Part shown: positions 17,061 through 26,556 of the stretch, piece by piece
Layout of the letters: each line of letters starts with the position of its first letter
Position numbering within the stretch: position 1 is the first letter of the stretch
From: Bacillus subtilis subsp. subtilis
GTDB lineage: Bacteria; Pseudomonadota; Gammaproteobacteria; Xanthomonadales; Xanthomonadaceae
Direction of reading: 5' to 3'
Length of the DNA stretch: 51,255 nucleotides
Assembly (NCBI GenBank): GCA_021733645.1
Contig: JAHREJ010000032.1
Span: forward strand, 1-51,255
Notes under the pieces: model-generated
Database searches by the model: none
The model's input: only the letters and a program-made list of their open reading frames with translations
Told to the model about the DNA's origin: nothing
Program-made: the position numbers and the translations under genes

Positions 17061-18200
17061 ATGCGCTATGCCATCGTCACCGAAACGTACCCCCCTGAAG
17101 TCAACGGCGTGGCCCTGACCGTGCAGGGGCTGGAACAGGGACTGCGCGCGGCCGGCCACCAGGTCGACCTGGTGCGCCCGCGCCAGACCACCGAGCCGGA
17201 GGACAGCGAAGGCACCCTGCTGGTGGCCGGTGCGGGGCTGCCGCGCTACCCCGGCCTGCGCTTCGGCCTGCCAGCACCCAAGCGGCTGGCACGGCAATGG
17301 CAACAGCAACGCCCCGATGCGATCTACATCGCTACCGAAGGCCCATTGGGCTGGTCGGCGCTGCGCACCGCACGCCGGCTGGGCATCCCGGTCGCCAGCG
17401 GCTTCCATACCCGCTTTGACGAATACCTGCCCGACTACGGCGTGGCGTGGCTGCAGGCGGCGGCGCTGCGCTGGATGCGGCGCTTCCACAACCAGGCCGA
17501 TGCCACCCTGGTACCCACCCAGGAGCTGCAGCAGTTTCTTGGCGAACAGGGCTTCAAGCGCGTACGACTGCTGTCGCGCGCGGTGGACAGCAGCCAGTTC
17601 GAGCCGCAGCGGCGCGACCCGGCGCTGCGCGAGGAATGGGGCATCGACGGCAACGGCTTCGCGGCGATCTACGTCGGCCGTATCGCGCCGGAAAAGAACC
17701 TTGGTCTGGCAGTCAAAGCGTTCCGACGGCTGCAGCAGATCCGCCCCAAGGCGCGCTTCATCTGGGTAGGCGATGGCCCCTCGCGTGAAAAGCTGGCCCA
17801 TGACAACCCTGATTTCATTTTCTGCGGCGTGCAGCGCGGCGATGCACTGGCCCGCCACTTTGCCAGTGGTGACCTGTTCCTGTTTCCCAGCCGCAGCGAG
17901 ACCTTCGGCAATGTCACCCTGGAAGCGATGGCCAGTGGCGTGGCCACCGTCGCCTTCGATTACGGCGCCGCGCGCGAGTACCTGCGTACCGACGAGAACG
18001 GCATTGCGGTGAACCAGGACAGTGAGTTTGTCGAGGCGGCGCTGCAGCTGGCCGGCGACGACGTGCTGCGCGCACGCCTGGGGCGCAACGCGGCCACCGC
18101 GATGAAGCGGCTGCATCCGCAGCGGGTGGTGGCCGAATTCGATGCGCTGCTGGCTGAACTGGCCAACGCCCGGAGGCCGCATGCCGACCACGCCGCTTGA
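17061..18200 (+). CDS. GT4-type glycosyltransferase
   Basis: GT-B fold glycosyltransferase of 379 residues. The start ATG at 17061 has GGAGG six bases upstream; the longer open frame back to 16638 is only translated palindrome. The N-terminal acceptor domain begins MRYAIVTETYPPEVNGVA; the C-terminal nucleotide-sugar domain contains YVGRIAPEKNL (about 213-223), FIWVGDGPSR and the catalytic E-x7-E signature in PSRSETFGNVTLEAMASG (about 281-298). The closest known groups by motif are the PimB/MgtA-like mannosyl- or glucosyltransferases that act on lipids. A PAP2 phosphatase overlaps its 3' end, and lpxH lies downstream. Its substrate is not established; a membrane-lipid acceptor is an inference. 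Confidence 0.86.
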   Translation: MRYAIVTETYPPEVNGVALTVQGLEQGLRAAGHQVDLVRPRQTTEPEDSEGTLLVAGAGLPRYPGLRFGLPAPKRLARQWQQQRPDAIYIATEGPLGWSALRTARRLGIPVASGFHTRFDEYLPDYGVAWLQAAALRWMRRFHNQADATLVPTQELQQFLGEQGFKRVRLLSRAVDSSQFEPQRRDPALREEWGIDGNGFAAIYVGRIAPEKNLGLAVKAFRRLQQIRPKARFIWVGDGPSREKLAHDNPDFIFCGVQRGDALARHFASGDLFLFPSRSETFGNVTLEAMASGVATVAFDYGAAREYLRTDENGIAVNQDSEFVEAALQLAGDDVLRARLGRNAATAMKRLHPQRVVAEFDALLAELANARRPHADHAA

Positions 18201-18720
18201 AGCCCTGCGCGGGCGCGAAACCCGCTGGTGCCGGCGTGCCAACCACTATTGCCGGCGGCGGCGCGTGCGCCAGGGGTTCGCGGCGGTCAGCCGGCTGGGC
18301 GATGGCGTGTTCTGGTATGCGCTGATGGCTGCGCTGATCCTGCTGGATGGTGTTGAAGGCATGCTCGCCTCGCTGCACATGGCCGCCACCGGCTTGATGG
18401 CCCTGCTGCTGTACAAGGGCCTCAAACGCTGGACCCGGCGGCCACGCCCATATGCGGCCGACCTGCGCATCCGCGCCTGGGTGGCGCCGCTGGACGAGTT
18501 CAGTTTCCCGTCCGGGCATACCCTGCACGCGGTGTCGTTCACCATCGTCGCACTGGCCTATTACCCCTGGCTGGCACCGCTGCTGGTGCCGTTCACAGTG
18601 GCCGTGGGCCTGTCGCGGGTGGTGTTGGGGCTGCACTACCCCAGCGACGTGCTGGCGGCCACCGCCATTGCCACGGCACTGGCCGGGGCTAGCCTGCGTT
18701 GGCTGCCGCTGCCGGTGTAA
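18181..18720 (+). CDS. PAP2-family membrane phosphatase
   Basis: Integral membrane phosphatase of 179 residues. The three signature motifs are present: K-x6-RP in [16 protein letters not shown] in [14 protein letters not shown], and SR-x5-H in [12 protein letters not shown]. Four to five hydrophobic segments place the active site at the membrane surface, where such enzymes dephosphorylate lipid phosphates such as phosphatidate or undecaprenyl diphosphate. The start ATG at 18181, with GGAGG just upstream, lies inside the glycosyltransferase gene (20-bp overlap), so the two are translationally coupled. A role in making diacylglycerol for the neighbouring glycosyltransferase is an inference; undecaprenyl-diphosphate recycling is an alternative. 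Confidence 0.87.
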   Translation: MPTTPLEALRGRETRWCRRANHYCRRRRVRQGFAAVSRLGDGVFWYALMAALILLDGVEGMLASLHMAATGLMALLLYKGLKRWTRRPRPYAADLRIRAWVAPLDEFSFPSGHTLHAVSFTIVALAYYPWLAPLLVPFTVAVGLSRVVLGLHYPSDVLAATAIATALAGASLRWLPLPV

Positions 18721-18728
18721 CCGGGTCG

Positions 18729-18747
18729 TGTCGGCCGATGGCCGACA
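18729..18747. repeat. REP-like palindrome between the PAP2 gene and lpxH
   Basis: TGTCGGCC, then a three-base loop, then GGCCGACA forms a near-perfect hairpin eight bases after the PAP2 stop. It resembles a GTAG palindrome without the head, and no T run follows. Confidence 0.45.
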
Positions 18748-18827
18748 GCACGCGCCCACAGCAGCCCCGCATGGCGTGGCTCCATCAGGGTGAGGCGTAC
18801 CCGGGCGTCCCGTTTTACAATGCGCCC

Positions 18828-19571
18828 ATGACCACGCTGTTCATTTCCGATCTGCACCTGGACCCGAGTCGTCCAGCCATCACCGAGCTGTTCCTGGCGT
18901 TCCTGCGCGATGAAGCGATGCGGGCCGACGCGCTGTACATCCTGGGCGACCTGTTCGAAGCCTGGATCGGCGATGACACGCCGTCGGCCGCTGCCGATGC
19001 CGTGGCCGAGGCGCTGCATGCCGTGGCCGCGGCCGGCGTGCCGGTGTACTTCATCCGCGGCAACCGCGATTTCCTGGTCGGCAACGATTACGCGCGCCGT
19101 GCCGGCTTCCGCATCCTGCCCGATCCCAGCGTCATCGATCTGTACGGCCGACCGGTGCTGCTGCAGCACGGCGACCTGCTGTGCACCGACGATGTGGCCT
19201 ACCAGCAGTTCCGCGCGCAGACCCGCGACCCGGTGTTCCAGGCGCAGTTCCTGGCGCAGCCGCTGCCGGCTCGTATCGCCTTCGCACAGAAGGCACGCGA
19301 TGCCAGTCAGGCGCGCCAGTCGGAAATGAAACAGGGTGATCGCGCCACCTTTGAGACCGTCACCGATGTGGCGCCGGCAGAAGTGGAGGTCACCTTCGCG
19401 CGCTACGGCGTGGACACCCTGATCCACGGGCATACGCATCGCCCGGCGATCCATGCACTGCAGGTGGGCGGCCGCGACTGCACGCGCATCGTACTCGGCG
19501 ACTGGTACGAGCAGGGGTCGGTGCTGCGGGTAACTCCGCAGGGCTGGACGCTGGACGCGCTGAAACGCTGA
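18828..19571 (+). CDS. lpxH: UDP-2,3-diacylglucosamine diphosphatase
   Basis: Hydrolyses UDP-2,3-diacylglucosamine to lipid X and UMP in lipid A synthesis, acting peripherally at the inner membrane with manganese. The 247-residue protein has the calcineurin-like metal ligands in order: SDLHLD (7-12), [11 protein letters not shown] (about 40-50), RGNRDFLVG (about 78-86), QHGD (about 114) and HGHTHRP near the end. These LpxH-specific spacings distinguish it from general metallophosphatases. The start at ATG 18828 gives the standard N-terminus [11 protein letters not shown]. It lies 107 bases after the PAP2 gene on the same strand, and a small secreted protein follows after five bases. Confidence 0.95.
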   Translation: MTTLFISDLHLDPSRPAITELFLAFLRDEAMRADALYILGDLFEAWIGDDTPSAAADAVAEALHAVAAAGVPVYFIRGNRDFLVGNDYARRAGFRILPDPSVIDLYGRPVLLQHGDLLCTDDVAYQQFRAQTRDPVFQAQFLAQPLPARIAFAQKARDASQARQSEMKQGDRATFETVTDVAPAEVEVTFARYGVDTLIHGHTHRPAIHALQVGGRDCTRIVLGDWYEQGSVLRVTPQGWTLDALKR

Positions 19572-19576
19572 GCGGC

Positions 19577-20230
19577 ATGCGCAACCGCCTTGCCTGGCCG
19601 ATCGCATTGGCCACGGCGCTCGGCGTCTGCCCGGCGGCCCCGGCCGCTGCCGACGACGCCACGCCATCGACACCCCCTGAGCAGATCGTCCCGGTCCGGG
19701 GGTCCGCGCAGGTCGGCAGCGGGCCGCACCGTTACCAGTTCGTGCTGCGCGATACGGTCAGCGCCGCGCCCGCCGCGCTGCGTCCGTTCGCACTGTCGCA
19801 CAGTGCGTTCGATCTGCCCTTCGTAAAGGCGCAGAAAGATGTCTACCAGGGTATGACCGACGCACAGGGGCGTACCCCGGTGTTCGCCTTCGAACGCGCG
19901 CCCCCGGCGCAGGGCTGGGTGTTGCTGGAGCGTTTCGGCAGTGGGCCCTATGGCGAGCGCATGCGCCTGCAGGCCGGCGATGGCGAGGGCATCGGCGCGA
20001 TGGCCTATGAACTGGTGGTCTGTGGCAAGACCCCGCGCTTGTATCGCGGTGTCACCAACGCGCACGGCGACACCGCCTACGTGGCCACCAGTGCGATCGT
20101 GGATCTGTTGATCTTCCTCGACGCCGACAGCACCTCGGCCGGTGGCGCCCCGTCCGCACCACGGATCGAGGCCGGGGATGGCCGGACCGCGCTACGGCGC
20201 TGCCGCGAGGATGCGGCCGGCAGCGCCTGA
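19577..20230 (+). CDS. Secreted protein of unknown function
   Basis: I do not recognise a family. The 217-residue protein has a signal peptide (cleavage near APAAADD, about residue 25). The mature part shows two similar short strand-turn-strand units, VYQGMTDAQGRTPVFAF and LYRGVTNAHGDTAYVA, which suggest a transthyretin- or Ig-like beta-sandwich. Two cysteines (in VVCGK and RRCRE) might form a disulfide. The start is only five bases after the lpxH stop, so it is probably co-translated with lpxH. A periplasmic or surface role is inferred only from the signal peptide. Confidence 0.65.
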   Translation: MRNRLAWPIALATALGVCPAAPAAADDATPSTPPEQIVPVRGSAQVGSGPHRYQFVLRDTVSAAPAALRPFALSHSAFDLPFVKAQKDVYQGMTDAQGRTPVFAFERAPPAQGWVLLERFGSGPYGERMRLQAGDGEGIGAMAYELVVCGKTPRLYRGVTNAHGDTAYVATSAIVDLLIFLDADSTSAGGAPSAPRIEAGDGRTALRRCREDAAGSA

Positions 20231-20243
20231 TCGGATGTACCCA

Positions 20244-20270
20244 CCCGCGACCGTGGCATGCAGTCGCGGG
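20244..20270. terminator. Hairpin between convergent genes
   Basis: An eight-base perfect stem (CCCGCGAC with GTCGCGGG) around an 11-base loop lies between the stop of the secreted-protein gene and the stop of the metalloprotease gene. There is no clear T run on either strand, so its activity as a terminator is unproven. Confidence 0.4.
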
Positions 20271-20287
20271 CAGGCAGACAAACAGGG

Positions 20288-21541
20288 TCAGCGGAACGCG
20301 GCCACCGTGGCCTTGGTATTGACCAGCACGCGCTGGTTGTCTGCGCTGCTGGCAATGCCCATCGGCACGCCGTTGTAGTTGATGTTCGGGTTGGACCAGA
20401 AGTTCAGGCGCGGGCAGCCGGCCGTGCAGGCGTAGGCCATGATCGTGCGCCAGCGTGCGCCCGTCGCCGGCTCGTAGCGGTAACCGTGGCCATAGGCATA
20501 TGGCGAGGTGGTCGAATCGGTGGCGATGTCGTGGCGTGCACTCTGCAGGTGGCCAATTTCATGGGCGAAGGAGTAATAGCCGGTGGCGCAGTCCCAATGC
20601 ACTGCCGCAAACGCGGTGGCTGCGGTCGAACCGATGCCCGAGGCCAACCCACACGAACTGGCGTTGTTGATGACCAGCACCGCAACGTCGGCGCGGGTGT
20701 TGTTGCGGCTGGTATGGATGCTGTCCATCACCCCGTCGGTGGTGCTGCGGAAGCGCGACAGGTCGGTGGAGAAACTGCTGGATTCGGCATAGCTGGTGGT
20801 CTCATACCCGGCCAGCTCCAAGGTGATGCCAACATTGCTGTTGATGTAGCCCTGGTTGGATTCGGCCACGGCCAGCTGCACCAGCGACTGCATGTTGCCG
20901 CCGTAAGCGGCCACCGCGCCGTTGGTGGCCACCACCAGCACGCGGATGGTGGCCGGCGTGCCCGATGATGCCGCGGCAATGCCGGCACGGTCGCTGATCG
21001 GCATCGCCAACTGCGGCAGGCTGTTGTAATCGGCTGGGTGGTCGGCCGGCATCCGCGATTCGTCCACCTCCACCAGCACGTGACGGCCATCACTGAGTGG
21101 GCGCAGGCGGTACAACTGGCCCTCCTTGCGGATGGTGCCGGTCACGGTAGCGCCCGAGCGCACCAGAATGACCGAATTGGCCGGATCATTGACCGGCGCA
21201 CGTGCGCCCAGCTTCGCGCTGCGTGCCTGCAGCTGGCCGTACCAGATGCTGCCGCCATCCGGCAGCGCCTCCACGCGCTGCTGCAATGCCTGCACCGGCA
21301 CGCCGAGCAGCTCGAACTCGAGTTGGCGCTGGCCGGCGTTGACGGCGGCCGCATCGATTCGCACTTCCTGCACCGCCGCCGTGGAGGCGGCTGACAACAC
21401 CGCTTGCGCAGCCGGCTGCTGGGCGGCGCTGGCGCGGCTGAGTACCGTGACCGGTTCGAACAACGGGGCGGCGTTGGCAGCGCCTGCCGCGGCCAGGCAC
21501 AACGTGATCACACCTGCGGCCTTGCTCATCGATCTGGACAT
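20288..21541 (-). CDS. Secreted zinc metalloprotease, reprolysin-like (M12-type)
   Basis: Secreted metzincin-type protease of 417 residues. The ATG at 21541, preceded by AGAGAGA, gives a signal peptide ending AAGAANA; the longer frame upstream lacks one. A pro-region of about 170 residues is followed by the catalytic domain. The zinc motif HEIGHLQSARHD has ligands His327, His331 and His337 and catalytic Glu328; the usual glycine of HExxHxxGxxH is Ser here. A methionine turn (TIMAYA) follows. Paired cysteines near the active site suggest disulfides. It is divergent from the Tle1-like lipase gene. Substrates are unknown; host or competitor proteins are possible. Confidence 0.85.
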   Translation of the reverse strand: MSRSMSKAAGVITLCLAAAGAANAAPLFEPVTVLSRASAAQQPAAQAVLSAASTAAVQEVRIDAAAVNAGQRQLEFELLGVPVQALQQRVEALPDGGSIWYGQLQARSAKLGARAPVNDPANSVILVRSGATVTGTIRKEGQLYRLRPLSDGRHVLVEVDESRMPADHPADYNSLPQLAMPISDRAGIAAASSGTPATIRVLVVATNGAVAAYGGNMQSLVQLAVAESNQGYINSNVGITLELAGYETTSYAESSSFSTDLSRFRSTTDGVMDSIHTSRNNTRADVAVLVINNASSCGLASGIGSTAATAFAAVHWDCATGYYSFAHEIGHLQSARHDIATDSTTSPYAYGHGYRYEPATGARWRTIMAYACTAGCPRLNFWSNPNINYNGVPMGIASSADNQRVLVNTKATVAAFR

Positions 21542-21710
21542 CGTGTCATCTCTCTCTGAGTGAAAAACGGGTGGAAGTCGTGGTTGCGGTGCTGCCCCTG
21601 CGAGCGGGCTCGCCCATCTGGCGCCAATTGATCCTGTGAATTCAATAGACCATGCCGATCGCTGTTCCGAACTGTGACCGCCGACAGGCTGGTTCAGCCA
21701 CGTCGCGTTC

Positions 21711-23246
21711 ATGTCGTTTTCGCGCTACCTTCGGCGCATCCACCCCGAACAGACGGCCATGGCAGGACAGCCCCCTCCGCCACCCACGGCGACGCTTTCG
21801 CTGCAGATCGGCCTGTTCTTCGACGGCACCCGCAACAACGCCGGCAACCTGCTGCACGCATCGCGTCCGCACGGCAGTACCACGCCTACCGCGCGGCCAC
21901 CGGCGCCGCTGGTGGCCGATGACGCCTCGCCGTACCAGAGCCGCCTGACCAGCAGCTACAGCAATGGCCTGACCAACATCGCGCGGCTGCATGCGCTGTA
22001 TCCCGACGACCGCGCGCAGCCTGCAGGCAGCGATGTGCTGTCGCTGGCGATCTACATCGAAGGCGCTGGCACCCGCACCGGCGCCGATGACGACCTGATG
22101 GGGCTGGCATTCGGCATCGGCCGCACCGGCGTGTGCGCCAAATCGCGGCGGGCACTGGACGAACTGCTGCCCGACGCACTGCGGGCGCTGGCTCGTACCC
22201 ACCCGCTGGCGGTGCTGGGCACACTGCGCATCGACCTGTTCGGGTTCTCACGCGGTGCCGCGTCGGCACGCGATGCGCTCAACCGGCTCAACCGCGCCGA
22301 CGGGCGCGCGTGGCTGCGCGAACAATTGCATCGCACGGGCTGGCAGCTTGCCGGCGATGCCGTGGTGCCGGCCCGGCCGGCGCGCTTTGTGGGGTTGTTG
22401 GATACGGTGGTGGCCATCAGCCCGCAGCAGCGCGACCAACAGCCCGTCGTTGGCCTGCCTGCCGGCTGCGCCGACAAGGTGGTGCAGATCGCCGCGCGCG
22501 ACGAACACCGCCATTACTTCGCACTGACCACGGTAGCGCCGCAGCATGAAGAAATAGCCCTGCCCGGCGTGCATGCCAACATCGGCGGCGGCTACGACCA
22601 GCGCATCGAAGGACCGAAACTGCTCACCCGCCCGCTCGGCCAGCGCGTTGTCCGGCACGGCCTGGCCGACACCGCGGTGCCGCCGCTGCAGTTGCTGCAG
22701 AGCACGCAGGTTTACCGGCAGGCACTGGCGGCGTGCCAGCGATGGCAGGCCGACCTGGGCCTGGGTGATGCGGCGGTGTGGGTGGATGTGTGGCACCGCT
22801 GGCAGGCCCAACGGGTGGCCGGCAGCACCAGCGTGCTGCCGCAATGGGTGCTGTATGCGCATGCGGCCGTGGTGCTCAAACGCGACATCGATGGGCGCTA
22901 CCAGTGGGTGGCGCTGCGGTTGATGCAGCGCCGCGCCGCCGCCGCCGGCGTGCGCTGGGCAGCCCGTGCCGAGGACCTCGCCGAGCTGGCGCTGCCCGAT
23001 GCATTGCAGCCGATCGCAGCACGGCTGCTGTCGGGCCAGGCCCTGGACGCGGCGCAGGAACGGCTGCTGCGGCAGCGCTACCTGATGCAGTCGGCGCACT
23101 GGAATTTCGATGCGCTTGGCGATACCGCGTTGTTGTACGCCGCCGATGAGACCACCCGGGAGTTGCCGTATCGGCCGGGTCCGGGGCTGTTTTACATCAA
23201 CCGGCCCACCGAGGATGGCAAACGGGTGGTGTTGCCGAACACCTGA
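21711..23246 (+). CDS. DUF2235/Tle1-like alpha/beta hydrolase, putative T6SS-type phospholipase
   Basis: A 511-residue protein of the DUF2235 (T6SS Tle1-like catalytic) family. The N-terminus has IGLFFDGTRNN, the family entry motif; the nucleophile elbow GFSRG carries Ser180 (LFGFSRGAAS), GLLDTVV holds the candidate Asp, and LPGVHANIGGGYD the His. Characterised Tle1 proteins are phospholipases delivered by type VI secretion, usually beside a VgrG and an immunity lipoprotein. Neither is in this window, so this copy is an orphan or is delivered in trans. The start is uncertain: ATG 21711 gives the longest form and ATG 21759 (MAGQPPPPP) is equally possible, with no strong ribosome site for either. 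Confidence 0.8.
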   Translation: MSFSRYLRRIHPEQTAMAGQPPPPPTATLSLQIGLFFDGTRNNAGNLLHASRPHGSTTPTARPPAPLVADDASPYQSRLTSSYSNGLTNIARLHALYPDDRAQPAGSDVLSLAIYIEGAGTRTGADDDLMGLAFGIGRTGVCAKSRRALDELLPDALRALARTHPLAVLGTLRIDLFGFSRGAASARDALNRLNRADGRAWLREQLHRTGWQLAGDAVVPARPARFVGLLDTVVAISPQQRDQQPVVGLPAGCADKVVQIAARDEHRHYFALTTVAPQHEEIALPGVHANIGGGYDQRIEGPKLLTRPLGQRVVRHGLADTAVPPLQLLQSTQVYRQALAACQRWQADLGLGDAAVWVDVWHRWQAQRVAGSTSVLPQWVLYAHAAVVLKRDIDGRYQWVALRLMQRRAAAAGVRWAARAEDLAELALPDALQPIAARLLSGQALDAAQERLLRQRYLMQSAHWNFDALGDTALLYAADETTRELPYRPGPGLFYINRPTEDGKRVVLPNT

Positions 23247-23345
23247 TCGAACCGCAGCCACGCATGTCCTGGTGCTACGGGTCCTGGCGCCCTGCCCGCA
23301 GCCAAACGCAGCGCCACCGCAGGGGCGGCTGCACGCCGTGCCGGG

Positions 23346-24197
23346 TTACCGCGACGGGCCGCTGGTGCGGCCGGCCTGTTCGATCAGGTTGGCCAGTTCT
23401 TCTTCATCGAAACCGGCCAGTAGGCGCGCTTCCAGGTTGAATGGGCCGTACAGGAATCCGCCGGCGTATTCGTTCAACAGCGCGATGAAACGTTCGCGCG
23501 GCTCGACCCCGGCGCGGTGGCAGTACCAGTGGTACCAGCGCGACCCGGCAGCCACGTGCGCCACTTCCTCGCGCAGGATGATCTCCAGCACGTCGGCGGT
23601 GGCGTGGTCGTTGGCCGAACGCAGCTTGTTGATCATGCCGGGGGTGACATCCAGCCCGCGCGCTTCAAGCACGCGCGGCACCAGTGCCATCCGTGACAGC
23701 CCGTCGTGCGCGGTTTTTTCGCACATTTCCCACAGGCCGTTGTGCGCGTCGAAATCGCCGTAGTCAAAGCCCAGCGCCTGCAGCCGCCCGTGCAGCAGCA
23801 TGAAATGGCGCGATTCGTCGTCGGCCACGCTCACCCAGTCGGCATGGAACGACCCGGGCAGTCCGCGAAAGCGGTACACCGCGTCCCAGGCCAGGTCGAT
23901 GGCATTGAGTTCGATATGCGCGATGGCATGGATGAAGGCCGCACGCCCCTCCGCACCGCCCAGGCCACGCTTGGGCAGATCGCGCGGGTGCACCAATGTC
24001 GGCCGGGATGGACGGCCGGGCATGCGGATCGGGTCCGGCGGCGCGGCGTCGGCGCGGGCCTTGAGCTGGCCCGCGCGGAACTGCACGGCGTAGGCCTGGG
24101 TCAGCGCGACCTTGCGCAGCGGGTCGGTGGCGGCCAGGCACTGCTGCGCGGCACGCAGCAGGTCACCGGCCGCCTCCAGCGGCAACTGCTCTGCCAT
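23346..24197 (-). CDS. DUF455 ferritin-like protein
   Basis: A 283-residue protein of the DUF455 family with a ferritin-like helical bundle. Candidate di-metal ligands are spaced as in such bundles: IAHIELNAIDLAWD, ADDESRHF and LREEVAHVAAGSRWY. No biochemical function is established for the family. The ATG at 24197 lies 10 bases after the purF stop, which makes it the last gene of the folC-purF cluster; the open frame upstream of 24197 overlaps purF and is not needed. The gene is convergent with the Tle1-like gene, with 99 bases between them. Confidence 0.83.
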   Translation of the reverse strand: MAEQLPLEAAGDLLRAAQQCLAATDPLRKVALTQAYAVQFRAGQLKARADAAPPDPIRMPGRPSRPTLVHPRDLPKRGLGGAEGRAAFIHAIAHIELNAIDLAWDAVYRFRGLPGSFHADWVSVADDESRHFMLLHGRLQALGFDYGDFDAHNGLWEMCEKTAHDGLSRMALVPRVLEARGLDVTPGMINKLRSANDHATADVLEIILREEVAHVAAGSRWYHWYCHRAGVEPRERFIALLNEYAGGFLYGPFNLEARLLAGFDEEELANLIEQAGRTSGPSR

Positions 24198-24207
24198 CGG
24201 TGCAACC

Positions 24208-25674
24208 TCAGGCGCGGCGCTTGTGCTTGGCATCATCCGAGCGCAACTGCTGGATGCGCTCGAAGTAGCCCGGCTCGATACCGGTCGGGTAGACACCGTT
24301 GAAGCATGACGAATCGAAGGCCTTCAACTCCGGATTGCCTTCGCGCACCGCTGCTTCCATGTCTTCGATGTCCTGGTAGATCAGCCAGTCGCAGCCCAGG
24401 TGCTTTTCGATGTCCTCGATGCTGCGGTTGTGCGCCACCAGCTCTTCGGCAGCCGGCATGTCGATGCCGTAGATGTTGGGGTAGCGCACCGGCGGCGCGG
24501 CACTGGCCAGGTACACCTTGCGCGCGCCGGCGTCGCGCGCCATCTGCACGATCTGCTGGCTGGTGGTGCCGCGCACGATCGAATCGTCCACCAGCAGCAC
24601 CACGCGGTTGCGGAATTCCAGGTGGATCGGGTTGAGCTTGCGGCGCACCGATTTCACCCGCTCGCCCTGCCCCGGCATGATGAAGGTGCGGCCGATGTAA
24701 CGGTTCTTGATGAAGCCTTCGCGGTACTTCACCCCGAGCGTGTTGGAGATCTCCAGCGCGGCGTCGCGCGAGGTGTCCGGGATCGGGATGATGGTGTCGA
24801 TGTCATGGTCCGGGCGCAGGCGCAGGATCTTCTCGCCCAGCTTGATACCCATGCGCATGCGCGCCTTGTGCACCGACACGTTGTCGATCATCGAATCCGG
24901 GCGCGCGAAGTACACGTACTCGAAGATGCACGGACTGTGCTCGGCCGGCTCGGCGCACACTTCGGAGAACAGTTCGCCGCGTGCGGTGATGACCAGTGCT
25001 TCGCCCGGGCGCACGTCGCGCACGCGCTGGAAGCCCAGCACGTCCAGCGCCGCCGATTCGGAGGCCACAATGTACTCATCGCCTTCAGCGTGGGCGCGCT
25101 TGCCCAGCACCAGCGGGCGGATGCCGTGCGGATCGCGGAAGGCCACCAGGCCCAGGCCCAGCACCACGCTGATCACCGCATAACCGCCCTTGACCCGGCG
25201 GTGCACGCCGGCCACGGCGCGGATCGCCGCTTCCGGGGTGAGCTGGCGCTGCGCGTCCAGTTCGTAGGCGAACACGTTCAACAGCACTTCGCTGTCCGAA
25301 TCGGTGTTGACGTTGCGGCGGTCCTGCTCGAACACCTGCTGGCGCAGGGCCTCGGTATTGATCAGGTTGCCGTTGTGGGCCAGCGCGATGCCGTAGGGCG
25401 AGTTCACGTAGAACGGCTGCGCCTCGTCCATGCCTTCCGAGCCGGCCGTGGGGTAGCGCACGTGGGCGATGCCGACGCGGCCTTCCAGGGTCGACATCCG
25501 CTTGGCGTCGAACACATCGCGCACCAACCCGTTGGCCTTCTGCACGCGCAGGCGGGTGCCGTCGGCCGTGGCGATGCCGGCCGCATCCTGGCCACGATGC
25601 TGGAGGACGGTCAGGCCGTCATACAACTGCCCGGCGACGTTCTGGTTGCCGACGATTCCGACGATGCCACACAT
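24208..25674 (-). CDS. purF: Amidophosphoribosyltransferase
   Basis: Catalyses the first committed step of purine synthesis: PRPP plus glutamine to 5-phosphoribosylamine. The length of 488 residues is standard. The class II glutaminase starts with Met-Cys2-Gly-Ile, where Cys2 becomes the N-terminal nucleophile; Asn in AHNGNLIN and Arg in HVRYPTAG complete that site. The C-terminal phosphoribosyltransferase domain has the PRPP loop [15 protein letters not shown] (about 361-375). There is no Cys cluster typical of the Bacillus Fe-S form, so it belongs to the E. coli type. It lies 29 bases downstream of cvpA, the same order as in E. coli. Confidence 0.97.
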   Translation of the reverse strand: MCGIVGIVGNQNVAGQLYDGLTVLQHRGQDAAGIATADGTRLRVQKANGLVRDVFDAKRMSTLEGRVGIAHVRYPTAGSEGMDEAQPFYVNSPYGIALAHNGNLINTEALRQQVFEQDRRNVNTDSDSEVLLNVFAYELDAQRQLTPEAAIRAVAGVHRRVKGGYAVISVVLGLGLVAFRDPHGIRPLVLGKRAHAEGDEYIVASESAALDVLGFQRVRDVRPGEALVITARGELFSEVCAEPAEHSPCIFEYVYFARPDSMIDNVSVHKARMRMGIKLGEKILRLRPDHDIDTIIPIPDTSRDAALEISNTLGVKYREGFIKNRYIGRTFIMPGQGERVKSVRRKLNPIHLEFRNRVVLLVDDSIVRGTTSQQIVQMARDAGARKVYLASAAPPVRYPNIYGIDMPAAEELVAHNRSIEDIEKHLGCDWLIYQDIEDMEAAVREGNPELKAFDSSCFNGVYPTGIEPGYFERIQQLRSDDAKHKRRA

Positions 25675-25703
25675 GGTGCGAATCTCCGCTGGGCTGCGCC
25701 CAT

Positions 25704-26501
25704 CTACAGTGAAGGTGGCCGTGCCTGGCCGGGGGACCCGTTCCGTGCCGGAGCGGGCTGATCCGGGCGCGGGAGCGCCGGATCGTTGTTCTGCGAGGAA
25801 CCTGGCATGCCGCTGCGCGCCCCCACCGGGGCGGGGTCTCCCGCCTGGCGCGGGGTTTCATCCAGCGCTCGCGGCCATCCGCGCGCTGCCAGCAATCCAC
25901 CAAGCACGCCATTATCGCCTGTCAGGCCCGGCTTGCCCAACTCGGTGCCGGGAAGTTGCGCCGTGTTCACCTCTGGCAGCGCCATCGGCAAGCCCGGCAT
26001 GCCGTCCAGGCCAGGCAGCTGGGGAATCCGGGGCATGTCCGGCATCTCCGGCATCCTGGCCTGCATCCAGGCTACGCCAGGGTCAAGCACGGCACGCAGC
26101 TGCGAGTCGCGCCAGCTGCCCTCGGCCGTCATCGGGGTGTAGGAGGCCGCCAGCAGCAGGACACAGCCAATCAGGGCACCGCGCGCCACTCCCAGCACCC
26201 CGCCCAGCAGGCGATCGGCCCCGTTCAGGCTGGTGGCACGCACCACTTGGCGGATGACCAGGCCGATCGCCCAGACCGTCACGATCACCGCCACGAACAC
26301 CGATACGTACCCGGCCAGGTAATGGCCCGTCGCCGGTGCACTGGGTGCGGCCCACCAGCGGGCCGCAGCCTCGCCGAAGGTCAGCGCCGCCCAGGCGCCG
26401 AGCACCCAGGACGCCAGGCTGATGACGATGCTGACGAAACCCCGCATCACCCCGAGCAGGGCCGAGAGGACAATCACGGCCAGCAGTACGATATCGATCA
26501 C
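25704..26501 (-). CDS. cvpA: CvpA-family membrane protein with Met-Pro-rich tail
   Basis: CvpA was named for colicin V production in E. coli and is linked to envelope homeostasis. The first 160 residues carry four hydrophobic segments and the family core ([39 protein letters not shown]). The tail of about 100 residues is unusual: [20 protein letters not shown] (about 150-170) is a run of Met-Pro and Leu-Pro steps, followed by a disordered Pro/Gly/Ala-rich region. E. coli CvpA is only about 160 residues, so this is an extended form. It sits between the SPOR protein (55 bases upstream) and purF (29 bases downstream), in the conserved order. Confidence 0.88.
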   Translation of the reverse strand: MIDIVLLAVIVLSALLGVMRGFVSIVISLASWVLGAWAALTFGEAAARWWAAPSAPATGHYLAGYVSVFVAVIVTVWAIGLVIRQVVRATSLNGADRLLGGVLGVARGALIGCVLLLAASYTPMTAEGSWRDSQLRAVLDPGVAWMQARMPEMPDMPRIPQLPGLDGMPGLPMALPEVNTAQLPGTELGKPGLTGDNGVLGGLLAARGWPRALDETPRQAGDPAPVGARSGMPGSSQNNDPALPRPDQPAPARNGSPGQARPPSL

Positions 26502-26556
26502 GCGCCTTCCCCGGTGGGGAACGGTCCGGCCTCAAGCCGCGGGCGCATGGCCGGCA

